This document shows positions 54,121-62,874 of a DNA stretch of 64,000 nucleotides, piece by piece; positions within the stretch are counted from its first letter, which is position 1, and each line of letters begins with the position of its first letter. Origin of the DNA: Desulfopila sp. IMCC35006 (GTDB lineage: Bacteria; Desulfobacterota; Desulfobulbia; Desulfobulbales; Desulfocapsaceae); NCBI RefSeq assembly GCF_005116645.1, contig NZ_SWCM01000002.1:372001-436000 (forward strand). The letters are read 5' to 3'. Both the position numbers and the translations under genes were made by a program. Below the pieces are notes generated by a model. That model had not been told where the DNA came from. It ran no database searches and was given only the letters and a program-made list of their open reading frames with translations.

Positions 54121-55365
54121 TCAATCATAAACACTCGAGACCCACTCAATTTCCGCCGGTTTTCCATTTGCAACCAGTATATCCATCAGGTGTGCACTGT
54201 CATTGCAGATACGAAGATCCGGAGATGAAACATGGATAAATTTTGCACTTCGCCCTACCGCGAGACTGCCATATTCGGTCTCATGCAAAAGAGCCTGCGC
54301 GCCACCCATTGTCGCCATGGCCAGGATATCTGCGGGGGCAATACGGGTATGGTTCACGGCCAGTATCTGCATTTCGCGCCAGATATCGAGCGACTGATTC
54401 GAGGCAGCGGAATCACTGCCCAGTGCGGGCAACAGGCCAAGATCAACCATCAGTTCCACCGGCGCATGTCCGTTTGCCAGAAACCCGTTACTGCCGGGAC
54501 AAAGGCAGATTTTAGCGCCACTGTCCTTGATCACCAGGAGCTCTTTTGCAGAAACATGGACGCAATGAACCAGAAGGGTCGTATCATCCAGCAGACCCAG
54601 ATGAGCAAAGTATTGTATAGTACCGGAAAAACCGGTCTCGGAAAAAGGAAATATGCCATCCCAGCTGCTTTTCTTCTCCAGAAAATCGCGAAAACAGCCC
54701 GTGCCGGTCTGCAAAAATTCACGTTCATCTGCACATTCACACGCATGGATAGAAAAGATATGCTGCAGCCGACGACATCTCTTTTTAATTTCTTTCAGGA
54801 GATCAGGAGCGGTTGAATATGGAGCGTGGCCAGTGGCGGCGGTGTTTTCATCAAGGTGCAACAGGTTTGTCATTGCCGCTTGACAACCCTTTTTATTCGG
54901 TCCGATAAATTCAAGCATCCTGACAATTTTGGGCTGCAGCCCGCCGGCGACACCATCCAACTCATCGTATTGTTCATTGCCGATATCACCAATCAGCGCC
55001 ACCCCGGAGTTATATTGCTCTTTCAGCGCTGTCGTAAAAGCGGCGACAATTTCGTCTCGACTCTCTTTATTTTGCGCTCTCCGAGCAATCAGTGCATCTA
55101 TCCATTCGGTGAATTTCTGCGCCGGCAGCGAACAAAAACCTCCGGCCAGATGCGTCAGCTCCAGGTGCATGTGCGCATTGACTAGCCCCGGCATGAGCAC
55201 ACAGGGGTACTTGATTTCTGAGGATTGCGGATATTTACCAATAATATCGTCCCGCCTGCCAATATCGAGTATACGGCCGCCGGTGACAACGATGCTGCCA
55301 TCACGGATAACCGGGACGGCCACAGGAACAACCCATGGGGCAGAAATAATTACCATTTTTTCCAT
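54121..55365 (-). CDS. mqnX: Aminodeoxyfutalosine deaminase MqnX (amidohydrolase)
   Basis: 414 residues of the amidohydrolase superfamily. Metal ligands lie in NAHMHLE, a middle SIHACE and DSAASN near the C-terminus. Its place between mqnA and mqnC supports conversion of aminodeoxyfutalosine to futalosine. That product then needs MqnB hydrolase, not found here. The alternative reading is a generic chlorohydrolase/cytosine deaminase, less likely in this setting. Confidence 0.87.
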   Translation of the reverse strand: MEKMVIISAPWVVPVAVPVIRDGSIVVTGGRILDIGRRDDIIGKYPQSSEIKYPCVLMPGLVNAHMHLELTHLAGGFCSLPAQKFTEWIDALIARRAQNKESRDEIVAAFTTALKEQYNSGVALIGDIGNEQYDELDGVAGGLQPKIVRMLEFIGPNKKGCQAAMTNLLHLDENTAATGHAPYSTAPDLLKEIKKRCRRLQHIFSIHACECADEREFLQTGTGCFRDFLEKKSSWDGIFPFSETGFSGTIQYFAHLGLLDDTTLLVHCVHVSAKELLVIKDSGAKICLCPGSNGFLANGHAPVELMVDLGLLPALGSDSAASNQSLDIWREMQILAVNHTRIAPADILAMATMGGAQALLHETEYGSLAVGRSAKFIHVSSPDLRICNDSAHLMDILVANGKPAEIEWVSSVYD

Positions 55366-55382
55366 TGGTTCAATGGTATAAT

Positions 55383-56459
55383 TTAACGCTCTGCGACAAG
55401 TGTATAATCCATCAGCCGTTGCCTCGGCGAAAAGCCGGCATCCGTGACAAGCCGCCTGATTTCCTGTTCAGACAACCTGAAACTCACGCCGGCCGCGGCT
55501 ACCACGTTTTCTTCGATCATCGTACTGCCAAAATCATTGGCACCGAATGAAAGTGAAAGTTGTGCTATTTTCGGCCCCTGCGTGACCCAGGAGGCCTGAA
55601 GATTGGCAAAATTATCGAGATAGATTCTGGAAAGTGCCAGCATCCGCAAATAGGCAAACGCCGTGGTTTTCTCCAGCTCGGCCAGTACAGTATGACCTGG
55701 TTGAAATGGCCACGGAATAAATGCGGTGAAGCCCTTGGTGCGGTCCTGCAGCTGTCGCAGCCGGCGCAGATGCTCCAGCCGCTCATCGCTCGTTTCCACA
55801 TGGCCAAACATCATGGTAGCGGTGGTGCGCAAGCCCTGGCTGTGTGCTTCTTCCATCACCTCGAGCCACTGATCTGCCGTGCACTTTCGCGGTGCAGTCT
55901 GCTGCCGTACACGATCGCTGAGAATTTCCGCACCGCCACCGGGAATAGACCCAAGACCTGCAGCAATGAGCCTCTCGAGAACTTTTTTAATGGGCAAACC
56001 AGAAAGATTGGCAAAATGATAAATCTCCGGAGGGGAAAAGCCATGAACATGTATCCCAGTGGCCTTAATGAAGCGGACCATCTCTTCATAATATTCCAGT
56101 GCCTGCCCCGGGTGGAGACCTCCCTGCAGAAGTATCTGAGTGCCACCGAGAGCCTGTGTTTCCCTTATTTTTTCCGCCAGCTCATCGAAGGTGATCAGGT
56201 ATCCGCGGTTGTCCTCCGGCGGCTTGAAAAAAGCGCAGAATTTACAGGCGGAAATACATATATCGGTATAGTTGATATTCCTGTCAACGACGTAGGTAAC
56301 GATATTTTCCGGGTGTTTTCTCTGCCTGATAACATTGGCGAGAATGCCGAGCTGCAGCAGATCACCCTCTTTCTCCAGTACCAGATAATCATCGTCGTTA
56401 ATACGCCCGCCGCTATAAACCTTATCAACTACTTCCTTTAACATCCTGTTTGTCTGCAC
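55383..56459 (-). CDS. mqnC: Cyclic dehypoxanthinyl futalosine synthase MqnC (radical SAM)
   Basis: 358 residues from the GTG at 56459, which has AAAGG six bases upstream; an ATG at 56444 is also possible. The radical SAM cluster motif is CISACKFCAF, followed by GGTQILLQGGLHPG and PGGGAEILSDRVR. It cyclises dehypoxanthinyl futalosine through a 5'-deoxyadenosyl radical. It lies 10 bases after mqnE and is about 25% similar to it by eye, as expected for this enzyme pair. Confidence 0.92.
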   Translation of the reverse strand: MQTNRMLKEVVDKVYSGGRINDDDYLVLEKEGDLLQLGILANVIRQRKHPENIVTYVVDRNINYTDICISACKFCAFFKPPEDNRGYLITFDELAEKIRETQALGGTQILLQGGLHPGQALEYYEEMVRFIKATGIHVHGFSPPEIYHFANLSGLPIKKVLERLIAAGLGSIPGGGAEILSDRVRQQTAPRKCTADQWLEVMEEAHSQGLRTTATMMFGHVETSDERLEHLRRLRQLQDRTKGFTAFIPWPFQPGHTVLAELEKTTAFAYLRMLALSRIYLDNFANLQASWVTQGPKIAQLSLSFGANDFGSTMIEENVVAAAGVSFRLSEQEIRRLVTDAGFSPRQRLMDYTLVAER

Positions 56460-56469
56460 TTTTAACCTT

Positions 56470-57567
56470 TCAGCTGTGTACTTCAATGACATTATACAGC
56501 GTATCGCGCTCAACGGGTACGCGACCAGCTTCCTTGATAAGCCGTACCAGCGTAGCGCTGCCTATCGTCTGGTCCGTTTCGGCACCGGCCATATGGGTGA
56601 TGACCTCCTCTTTAACCGTTCCGTCCATGTCGTCGGCCCCGAAGGCAAGGGCAATCTGGGCCATTTTAGGACCAATCATCACCCAATAGGCCTTGATATG
56701 TGGAAAATTATCGAGAAAAAGCCGGGCAACCGCTATGTTTTTCAGGTCATCGATCCCGGTTGTTTTCGAGAGATCGGCCATAGCGGTATTTTTCGGATGG
56801 AAAGCCAGGGGAATAAAAGCCAGAAACCCGTTGGTTTCATCCTGCACGCCACGCAACGCTTCAAGATGTTGAAGACGCTCATCAATTGTCTCGATGTGGC
56901 CGTACAACATGGTGGCATTGGTGTTCAGTCCAAGTCGGTGTGCTGTTTTGGATATATCGAGCCACTGGCTTCCGGGTATTTTTTTTTCGCAGGTCAGTTG
57001 GCGTATGCGCGGATGAAAGACCTCCGCCCCGCCACCAGGCAGTGACCCAAGTCCGGCATCTATCAGCATGCCAAGCGTGTTTTCTATTGAAGCACCCGCC
57101 AACTCAGCAAAATGGGCGATCTCTACACAGGTGAAAGCCTGGATATGCAGGGAAGGACGCACTTCTTTTATACCACGTAACAGTTCCAGGTAATAGGTAA
57201 AAGGCAGATCAGGATGTATGCCGCCCACCATGTGTACTTCGGTAATCGGTTCATCAAGCCGGTCTCTGACCTTTTGCTTTACCTGCTCAACACTCATCTC
57301 ATACGCGAGATCCGAATCTTTCTCCCGGCCGAAAGCGCAGAACTTACAGAGGTTCGTGCAGATATTGGAATAATTTATGTGCTGATTATAGATAAAATAG
57401 GCATTGTCGCCATTCACTCTGTTGCGGACGATATTGGCAAGGTAGCCAAGAGCAAGGATATCGTTGCTGTTGAAGAGCGCGCGCCCATCGTCAACACTGA
57501 GTCTTTCCTCTGCCTTAACCTTGTCCAGAATCCGGCCGAACCCTGCCTTTTGAATATAATTTTCCAC
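56470..57567 (-). CDS. mqnE: Aminofutalosine synthase MqnE (radical SAM)
   Basis: 365 residues starting with GTG at 57567 (VENYIQKAG). Cluster motif ICTNLCKFCAFGREKD, then VHMVGGIHPDLPF and GGGAEVFHPRIR are family marks. It joins 3-enolpyruvylbenzoate to SAM giving aminodeoxyfutalosine. The upstream in-frame TTG lies inside a terminator hairpin and is rejected. No Shine-Dalgarno lies between that terminator and the GTG, 8 bases apart. Confidence 0.92.
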   Translation of the reverse strand: MENYIQKAGFGRILDKVKAEERLSVDDGRALFNSNDILALGYLANIVRNRVNGDNAYFIYNQHINYSNICTNLCKFCAFGREKDSDLAYEMSVEQVKQKVRDRLDEPITEVHMVGGIHPDLPFTYYLELLRGIKEVRPSLHIQAFTCVEIAHFAELAGASIENTLGMLIDAGLGSLPGGGAEVFHPRIRQLTCEKKIPGSQWLDISKTAHRLGLNTNATMLYGHIETIDERLQHLEALRGVQDETNGFLAFIPLAFHPKNTAMADLSKTTGIDDLKNIAVARLFLDNFPHIKAYWVMIGPKMAQIALAFGADDMDGTVKEEVITHMAGAETDQTIGSATLVRLIKEAGRVPVERDTLYNVIEVHS

Positions 57568-57575
57568 GATAAAAT

Positions 57576-57603
57576 AAAAAGCCGGGCACAAACCCGGCTT
57601 TTT
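57576..57603. terminator. Terminator between the sigma factor gene and mqnE
   Basis: AAAAAGCCGGG and CCCGGCTTTTT form a 11-bp symmetric stem with a six-base loop. It serves the minus-strand sigma gene ending at 57621, and its T-run ends only 8 bases before the mqnE start. Confidence 0.9.
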
Positions 57604-57620
57604 CCGAAATGAAAGGATTA

Positions 57621-58949
57621 TCAGTCTATGAAAAACTTCAGTTTTTCACGGCGGCTGGAGTGACGCAACCTGTTCAGGGCCTTTTTTTCAATCTGTCGGA
57701 TTCGTTCCCTGGACACATTGAAAAGTTTGCCGATTTCCTCAAGAGTATATTCGGCCTTCTCACCGATACCAAAACGCAGACGAATAATTTTTTCTTCTCT
57801 TTCACTGAGGGTTTCAAGGATATCATTCACCCGACCGGACAATTCTCTGGTCTGGACGGCATCATAGGGGGATTGTGATTCCTGATTCTCAAGAAAATCA
57901 CCCAGGGTGGAATCATCGTCCCCAACCGGCGTCTCAAGAGAAATAGGTTCTCGCGATGCTTCCAGAATCGACAGGATTTTATCCATCGGCAGACTCGTTG
58001 CCTTAGATATTTCCAAGGGGGTGGGTTCACGGCCAAGTTCTTTGAACAGCGCATAGAAAGCCTTGAAAAACTGGCTTCTCAGCTCGAGAAAATGGACCGG
58101 TAAACGGATCGTTCTGGTTTTATCGAGAATGGCCCGGGTAATGGCCTGGCGTATCCACCAACTGGCATAGGTCGAAAACTTGTTGCCCTTGGTGTAATCG
58201 AATCGAAAGACTGCCCGCATCAGGCCAAGATTGCCTTCCTGAATCAAATCGGCCAGGGTCAGCCCCTGATGCATATAGCGCTTGGCTATGGAAACCACCA
58301 GTCTCAGATTAGCCCTGATCATGGTGTCTTTGGCTACTTCAATGGATCTGCTGTACGCCTCAAGCTTAGCCTGTAGCTCAAACAACTCCCTTATATCATT
58401 GTATTTTTTTGCAGCACTGATGACATTGTACCGCATGAAATTGAGCTGTTGTTTTTTCGGCTTGAGGGTCGGATCCCGTTTTTCCCAAAGATCTATCCTT
58501 TCGCAGAGCACCTGAATCTCTTTGGTGCCGGAAGTATCTTCACGGATCGCCGCAATAATAGCCTCAAAACCCTGCCGAATAGTCTTACTGTATTTGGCCT
58601 CTTCTTCCGGCGTCAACAGATCGAATCGCCCCATCTCCCGCAGATAAGTGGTGGTCGTTTCTTCCGCTTCATGAGTTTCCTCATCAGGAAGAGCCATCTC
58701 GTCCTCTTGATTGGCACTAGAAGTCGAGGCGTCGTCTCGTTCCCAGATTTCCCCGGATAAAGTACGCTTCTCACCATTTTCTTCAACGGTTACAATTTCA
58801 ATTGAATGCGCACCGAGAAAATTGAAGATAGATTCTATTTCATTAGGATCCTTTATCTCATCGGGCAACAGTTCATTTAAATCATCAAAGCTAATACAGC
58901 CTTCTTCTTTTCCTGCTTTTATTAGGTTTTCTTTAAGTTCAGGCAGCAC
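57621..58949 (-). CDS. RpoD-family sigma-70 factor
   Basis: 442 residues. A region 1.1-like N-terminus (LIKAGKEEGCISFDDLNELLPDEI) is followed by an acidic linker, region 2 (LRLVVSIAKRYMHQGLTLADLIQEGNLGL and FSTYASWWIRQAITRAI), region 3 and region 4 (ERIRQIEKKALNRLR). It is shorter than E. coli RpoD (613) because the non-conserved insert is reduced. After region 2.4 it reads LPVHFLELRSQFFKAFY where housekeeping RpoD normally has IPVHMIETINKL, so it may be a second, RpoD-like factor rather than the main one. Confidence 0.85.
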   Translation of the reverse strand: MLPELKENLIKAGKEEGCISFDDLNELLPDEIKDPNEIESIFNFLGAHSIEIVTVEENGEKRTLSGEIWERDDASTSSANQEDEMALPDEETHEAEETTTTYLREMGRFDLLTPEEEAKYSKTIRQGFEAIIAAIREDTSGTKEIQVLCERIDLWEKRDPTLKPKKQQLNFMRYNVISAAKKYNDIRELFELQAKLEAYSRSIEVAKDTMIRANLRLVVSIAKRYMHQGLTLADLIQEGNLGLMRAVFRFDYTKGNKFSTYASWWIRQAITRAILDKTRTIRLPVHFLELRSQFFKAFYALFKELGREPTPLEISKATSLPMDKILSILEASREPISLETPVGDDDSTLGDFLENQESQSPYDAVQTRELSGRVNDILETLSEREEKIIRLRFGIGEKAEYTLEEIGKLFNVSRERIRQIEKKALNRLRHSSRREKLKFFID

Positions 58950-59344
58950 CAGACAACCACTCCATTTCTTGAATTAATAAGACTATCTATTGTACCCTTG
59001 CATGAAGTGCATCGTTGCAATAGTCTCGAGAAGACCAACAAGGCGATTTTTTTAATGATTTTTTGACAAAAAAAAAGCCGACGAGAAAGATCCCGCTAGC
59101 GTGTAGTAGTTTTCAAAAGACTATACTATTACAGCAAATGAAAATAAAAATCAATTTTTAATAGCTGCGCTTCCGACAACTCGGTAAATATCTCCCCACT
59201 TTTTTGTATTGCACTTATAATATAGCATCGATCATATGAGATACAAGGAACGAGAGTCGTTTTATTTTCCAATCTCCGGCAAACAAGAGCTGCAACTGCA
59301 ACCTTTTTATGCCGGGGCATTTTCTTCCCTTTTGCGAGACAACA
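58950..59344. other. Intergenic stretch between the sigma factor gene and malQ
   Basis: No gene. It is AT-rich, with an A-run at about 59068-59076 next to CGAGAAAGATCCCGCTAGCG, which resembles part of the two-hairpin repeat but does not fold well. A TATAAT at 59216-59221 could be the malQ -10 box, but no matching -35 is seen. Confidence 0.35.
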
Positions 59345-60895
59345 ATGATAGACCGACGAGCCAGCGGCATTCTTGCCCATATCACCTCTCTGCCATCAGC
59401 TTACGGGATTGGTGACATTGGCGTTTCCAGCTATAATTTTATAGATTTTCTCGTAGCCTGCGACCAGAGTTATTGGCAATTTCTGCCGACAGGTCCCATA
59501 CACCCACCTTTTGACTACTCCCCTTACATGAGCAGTTCCGCATTTGCTGGTTCCTCTTTATTGATATCGCCGGAACTTCTTTTGACAGCAGGCCTTATTT
59601 CCCGGAAAAGTCTTGCTGATCATCCAGACTTTTCACCGTATCTGACGGACTATCATCAGGTCGAGGAATTCAAGAAGAAATTGCTGCAGGAGGCATACAA
59701 TACGTTTCGTCCGGATAATTTCCCCGGGTATGCAGATTTTCTCGCGACAAATTCATGGCTGGATGACTACGCAATTTTCATGACCGCCAAAGAGATGTAC
59801 AACAATGCAGGCTGGTTCTCCTGGCCCCAGGAAATCGCTACACGGTCGGAGAGCAAACTGGCACAATTTGCCGAGCAGCACACTGGTCGGATCAACTACT
59901 ACCGTTTCGAACAATTCGAATTTTTCCGGCAATGGAACCTTCTCCACAGTTACGCCAGAGAAAAGGATCTGCAGCTGTTCGGGGATTTGCCTATTTATAT
60001 CAGCTACGACAGTGTCGATGTCTGGGCGCATCAGGAGATTTTTACCCTGGACCGCAAAACCCTCAGGCCAACGCATGTCTCCGGTGTCCCGCCAGACTAT
60101 TTCAGCAAGACAGGACAGCGCTGGGGGACACCTCTCTATGATTGGCAGAACAACGACAAACAAGTGCAGGACCAACTTATGCAGTGGTGGACGAACAGAC
60201 TGAGCCACCTTTTCACCCTGGTCGATATTGCCCGCATCGATCACTTTCGTGGCTTCGAGTCCTATTGGTCGATTCCGGAGGAATGTACCACCGCGGTTGA
60301 CGGTCAGTGGGAAAAGGGACCAGGCAAGACCTTTTTCACCCAGATAGCCGAAAATCTCGGTCCTGTTAATATTATCGCGGAGGACCTGGGCATAATAACC
60401 CCCGAAGTGGAAGCGCTGCGTGATGAACTTGGCTTTCCGGGAATGAAAGTCCTGCAGTTTGCCTTTGACGGCAATCTCGACAACAGTTTTCTCCCCCATA
60501 ACTTTACTTCACCGCAGAGTGTGGTGTATACCGGAACCCATGACAATGACACCACCGTCGGCTGGTTTCTCAGCGACAGGCTCGACGACCGGCAACGGGA
60601 AAATATCCGGTTGACTGCCAACAGAGCGCCCCACGACCAACGGGGAATTCACAACGATTTAATCTATCTGGCGCAATCCTCCATCAGTGTTTTGTGCATT
60701 TTCCCGCTTCAGGACATCTTAGGCTTTGGTGGCGACTGTAGAATGAACACTCCGGGGATAGCTGAAGGAAACTGGAGATGGCGGTGTAGTGGCGAGTTTC
60801 TGATTCCTGCGGTAGCAGACCAGCTGCGGGCTATAACGCGGCGCTTTAATCGAGGCAATAAAAAGCGGATGCAGCAAACACCACAATCATCATGA
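59345..60895 (+). CDS. malQ: 4-alpha-glucanotransferase MalQ
   Basis: 516 residues from the ATG at 59345 (MIDRRASGIL); an in-frame start at 59309 adds 12 unconserved residues. GH77 blocks: HITSLPSAYGIGDIG, nucleophile Asp in RIDHFRGFESYW, acid Glu in IIAEDLGIITPEV and THDNDTTVGW. It moves glucan segments between chains in glycogen and maltodextrin metabolism, working with GlgB. A tRNA gene follows. Confidence 0.95.
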   Translation: MIDRRASGILAHITSLPSAYGIGDIGVSSYNFIDFLVACDQSYWQFLPTGPIHPPFDYSPYMSSSAFAGSSLLISPELLLTAGLISRKSLADHPDFSPYLTDYHQVEEFKKKLLQEAYNTFRPDNFPGYADFLATNSWLDDYAIFMTAKEMYNNAGWFSWPQEIATRSESKLAQFAEQHTGRINYYRFEQFEFFRQWNLLHSYAREKDLQLFGDLPIYISYDSVDVWAHQEIFTLDRKTLRPTHVSGVPPDYFSKTGQRWGTPLYDWQNNDKQVQDQLMQWWTNRLSHLFTLVDIARIDHFRGFESYWSIPEECTTAVDGQWEKGPGKTFFTQIAENLGPVNIIAEDLGIITPEVEALRDELGFPGMKVLQFAFDGNLDNSFLPHNFTSPQSVVYTGTHDNDTTVGWFLSDRLDDRQRENIRLTANRAPHDQRGIHNDLIYLAQSSISVLCIFPLQDILGFGGDCRMNTPGIAEGNWRWRCSGEFLIPAVADQLRAITRRFNRGNKKRMQQTPQSS

Positions 60896-60941
60896 GACAC
60901 AGTGCAAGCAAAAAAACGAGTTTATTTCCATCAACAAAGTA

Positions 60942-60970
60942 TTGACAAGCTCTGCGGTCTCAGTTATAAG
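60942..60970 (+). promoter_or_regulatory. Sigma-70 promoter of tRNA-Glu
   Basis: TTGACA at 60942-60947 and TATAAG at 60965-60970, spacer exactly 17 bases, starting transcription about six bases before the tRNA. It is the best consensus promoter in the window. Confidence 0.82.
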
Positions 60971-60982
60971 ACAGCACAATTT

Positions 60983-61058
60983 GGCCCCATCGTCTAGTGG
61001 CCTAGGACACTGGCCTCTCACGCCGGTAACAGGGGTTCGAGTCCCCTTGGGGTCACCA
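60983..61058 (+). tRNA. tRNA-Glu (anticodon CTC)
   Basis: 76 bases including an encoded CCA. Acceptor arm GGCCCCA pairs with TGGGGTC, the T-loop is GTTCGAGTC-like, and the anticodon stem CTGGC/GCCGG encloses loop CTCTCAC, so the anticodon is CTC for GAG codons. It is a lone tRNA gene with its own promoter and terminator. Confidence 0.95.
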
Positions 61059-61067
61059 AGTAAATTC

Positions 61068-61101
61068 AGCCACTTAGATTAATTTCTAGGTGGCTTTTTT
61101 T
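61068..61101 (+). terminator. Rho-independent terminator of tRNA-Glu
   Basis: AGCCACTTAGA pairs with TTCTAGGTGGCT imperfectly around a short AT loop, followed by seven T residues. Confidence 0.85.
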
Positions 61102-61140
61102 ATCTCTTTTTACCGTGACGGCTCCATGACGGCTTTGTGC

Positions 61141-61583
61141 TCAAACCATTTTACATTTCAGACAGAATTCAGTGGCGAAGGTGTTGGAAAGCTCCCAGAC
61201 CAGAATTTTCCTGGAATACCAATCTATTATTGCAAAAAGACACATAATTCCTCGCCGCAGTGGAATGTGCGTGATATCTGCACATACCACCTGATTTGGT
61301 CTGTTTATGTCTAACCCTCTCAGGCGGTATGGGGAAATACCTGAAAGACCACCTGGAATTGTTGTTCTCTTTCTTGGATATACTGCCACTAACCCCATGA
61401 GTCGCATTAAGCGGCAGACACGCTCTCTGCCGATCTTTTTTCCTGTTAATCGCCTCAGATATTTATCCATGCGGTGAGATCCTGCAGATGGATCTGTCAT
61501 ATGCAAACGATCCATCGCCTCCATAAACTGCAGGTTCTCAAGAGATTCACCGGATAAGTATTCCCAACTGACGGCACTTTTGT
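61141..61583 (-). pseudogene. IS3-family transposase orfB, truncated
   Basis: The frame reads GESLENLQFMEAMDRL, then RRLTGKKIGRERVCRLMRLMG, YRLRGLDINRPNQVVCADITHIPL and IIDWYSRKILVWELSNT. This is the integrase core with the first catalytic Asp (ADITHIP). After FCLK the frame runs into unrelated sequence and stops, so the second Asp and Glu of DDE are gone. Residues before GESLEN are also missing, suggesting an internal deletion fusing it to orfA. Confidence 0.82.
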
Positions 61584-61850
61584 TCGAGGAAATCTACCTC
61601 CATTGTCAATTGGCCGACTTTACCGTGGAACTGTTCCTTCTCCCGGTCGTTATCTTTATCTTTCCTGGCACTTTTATTATCGAAAAGTTCCGGTAAATGC
61701 CCAAGCATTTCTTTCTTCCGCAGTTGCCAACCATTGCTGGATGTATTTCGTATTCTGCGGCTATTTCGCTCAGGGTCTTCAGACCTCGGACGGCTTCAAG
61801 TGCAACCCGAGCCTTCAATTCATGAGTGTTTTCTCCTGTGCCTTTTTATA
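61547..61850 (-). pseudogene. IS3-family transposase orfA, two frameshifts
   Basis: Reading across frames gives KRHRRKHS, then LKARVALEAVRGLKTLSEIAAEYEIHP, then LRKKEMLGHLPELFDNKSARK and GQLTMEVDFLEQKC. The breaks lie near 61828 (about two bases lost) and near 61735. The helix-turn-helix and leucine-zipper parts are recognisable but no single frame encodes them. Confidence 0.8.
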
Positions 61851-61860
61851 ATTTCTTCTT

Positions 61861-62253
61861 TAAAGTGGTTTTGAGAAACTATGCACATTTTTAATGCTTA
61901 GCCAGTGGTCCTGCTTCCTGGGTCCACTTCTCCTGTAAAAAACTGTCAAGTTGACATTCGCATTTCATTTTATATCAATACCAACTCCTGCTTTTGATCC
62001 CTCAACAAAACCCTACCAGAAAAACAACCACATTCAGACTCAAATTCCACCGCAAAATTCTCGTCTGCATCAACCACCCTAACAATCACCACCAACGCAA
62101 CTGTCTGCACTTGCCCGGTTTACATACCGTAGATCTTGCCTTTCTTTAAAGAACTTTTATTATTTGACTTGAGCATGGGAACCTTACCCTTATAAACCTC
62201 GAGACATTAAATATATTCATCCGAGGTTTGTTTTTTCACAATCGGAGGTGCAC
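61861..62253. other. AT-rich intergenic stretch upstream of yceI
   Basis: No gene seen. Near its end AACCTCG (62195-62201) and CGAGGTT (62222-62228) could pair, followed by TGTTTTTT, a possible leader attenuator or leftover terminator. The yceI ribosome-binding site GGAGGT follows. Confidence 0.35.
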
Positions 62254-62853
62254 ATGAACAAGAAATTACTTGTTTTCCTCATTATCGTCTTAAACGTCGG
62301 ACCAATAATACGCTCCCTGCACGCCGAGGTTCGTCCCTGGAAGATTGATGAAGAGCATACAAACCTTTATTTCAGCGTCGATCATATCTATGCTAAAGTT
62401 CAAGGCCGCTTCACCGATTACAGGGGAACGCTTCGCTTTGATCCGGACAACCTCAAGGACAGTACAATTTCCTTTGAAATCAAAGTAAAAAGTGTTGACA
62501 CCGGGATAGGCAAGCGTGACAGGCATTTACGGTCAGCCGATTTCTTTGATGAGTCAAAATATCCATTCATGACATTTACCAGCCAGAGTATTACCAAGGC
62601 AGAGGAAAACATTTACAACGTGAGCGGTATATTGACCATAAAAGATGTTTCTAAAGAGCTGGTTCTACCTCTTACTTTTGAGGGAATGAGAGAAAATCCT
62701 TTAGCACCTGACATGGAAGTGGCAGGGTTTAATGGTCGTTTGACCCTTGACCGACTGGCATATAACGTTGGCGATGGGAAATATTACCAGATGGGTGCAG
62801 TCGGCAAGGACGTCGATATTCTGGTAACAATCGAGGCACTGCGGAAAAAATGA
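62254..62853 (+). CDS. YceI-family periplasmic lipid-binding protein
   Basis: 199 residues from the ATG at 62254, with GGAGGT just upstream. Signal peptide ends at SLHA-EVRPW. The mature part shows the YceI lipocalin-like barrel: WKIDEEHTNLYFSVDHIYAKVQGRFTDYRG, KSVDTGIGKRDRHLRSADFFDESKYPFMTF and LTIKDVSKELVLPL. Relatives bind polyisoprenoid chains in the periplasm. A 21-base gap separates it from the next gene. Confidence 0.93.
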   Translation: MNKKLLVFLIIVLNVGPIIRSLHAEVRPWKIDEEHTNLYFSVDHIYAKVQGRFTDYRGTLRFDPDNLKDSTISFEIKVKSVDTGIGKRDRHLRSADFFDESKYPFMTFTSQSITKAEENIYNVSGILTIKDVSKELVLPLTFEGMRENPLAPDMEVAGFNGRLTLDRLAYNVGDGKYYQMGAVGKDVDILVTIEALRKK

Positions 62854-62874
62854 TCCAGATGATGAAAGACACTC

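Larger units (their letters stand above)
61120..61860 (-). mobile_element. Decayed IS3-family insertion sequence
   Basis: The remnant carries a broken orfA and a truncated orfB on the minus strand, directly after tRNA-Glu and its terminator. I could not define terminal inverted repeats, and the orfB 3' part is missing, so the element cannot move by itself. The limits are approximate. Confidence 0.75.

Noticed and set aside
59068-59105. Fourth copy of the two-hairpin repeat
   Set aside because: Only CGAGAA and ATCCCGC match; neither stem forms, so the similarity may be chance.
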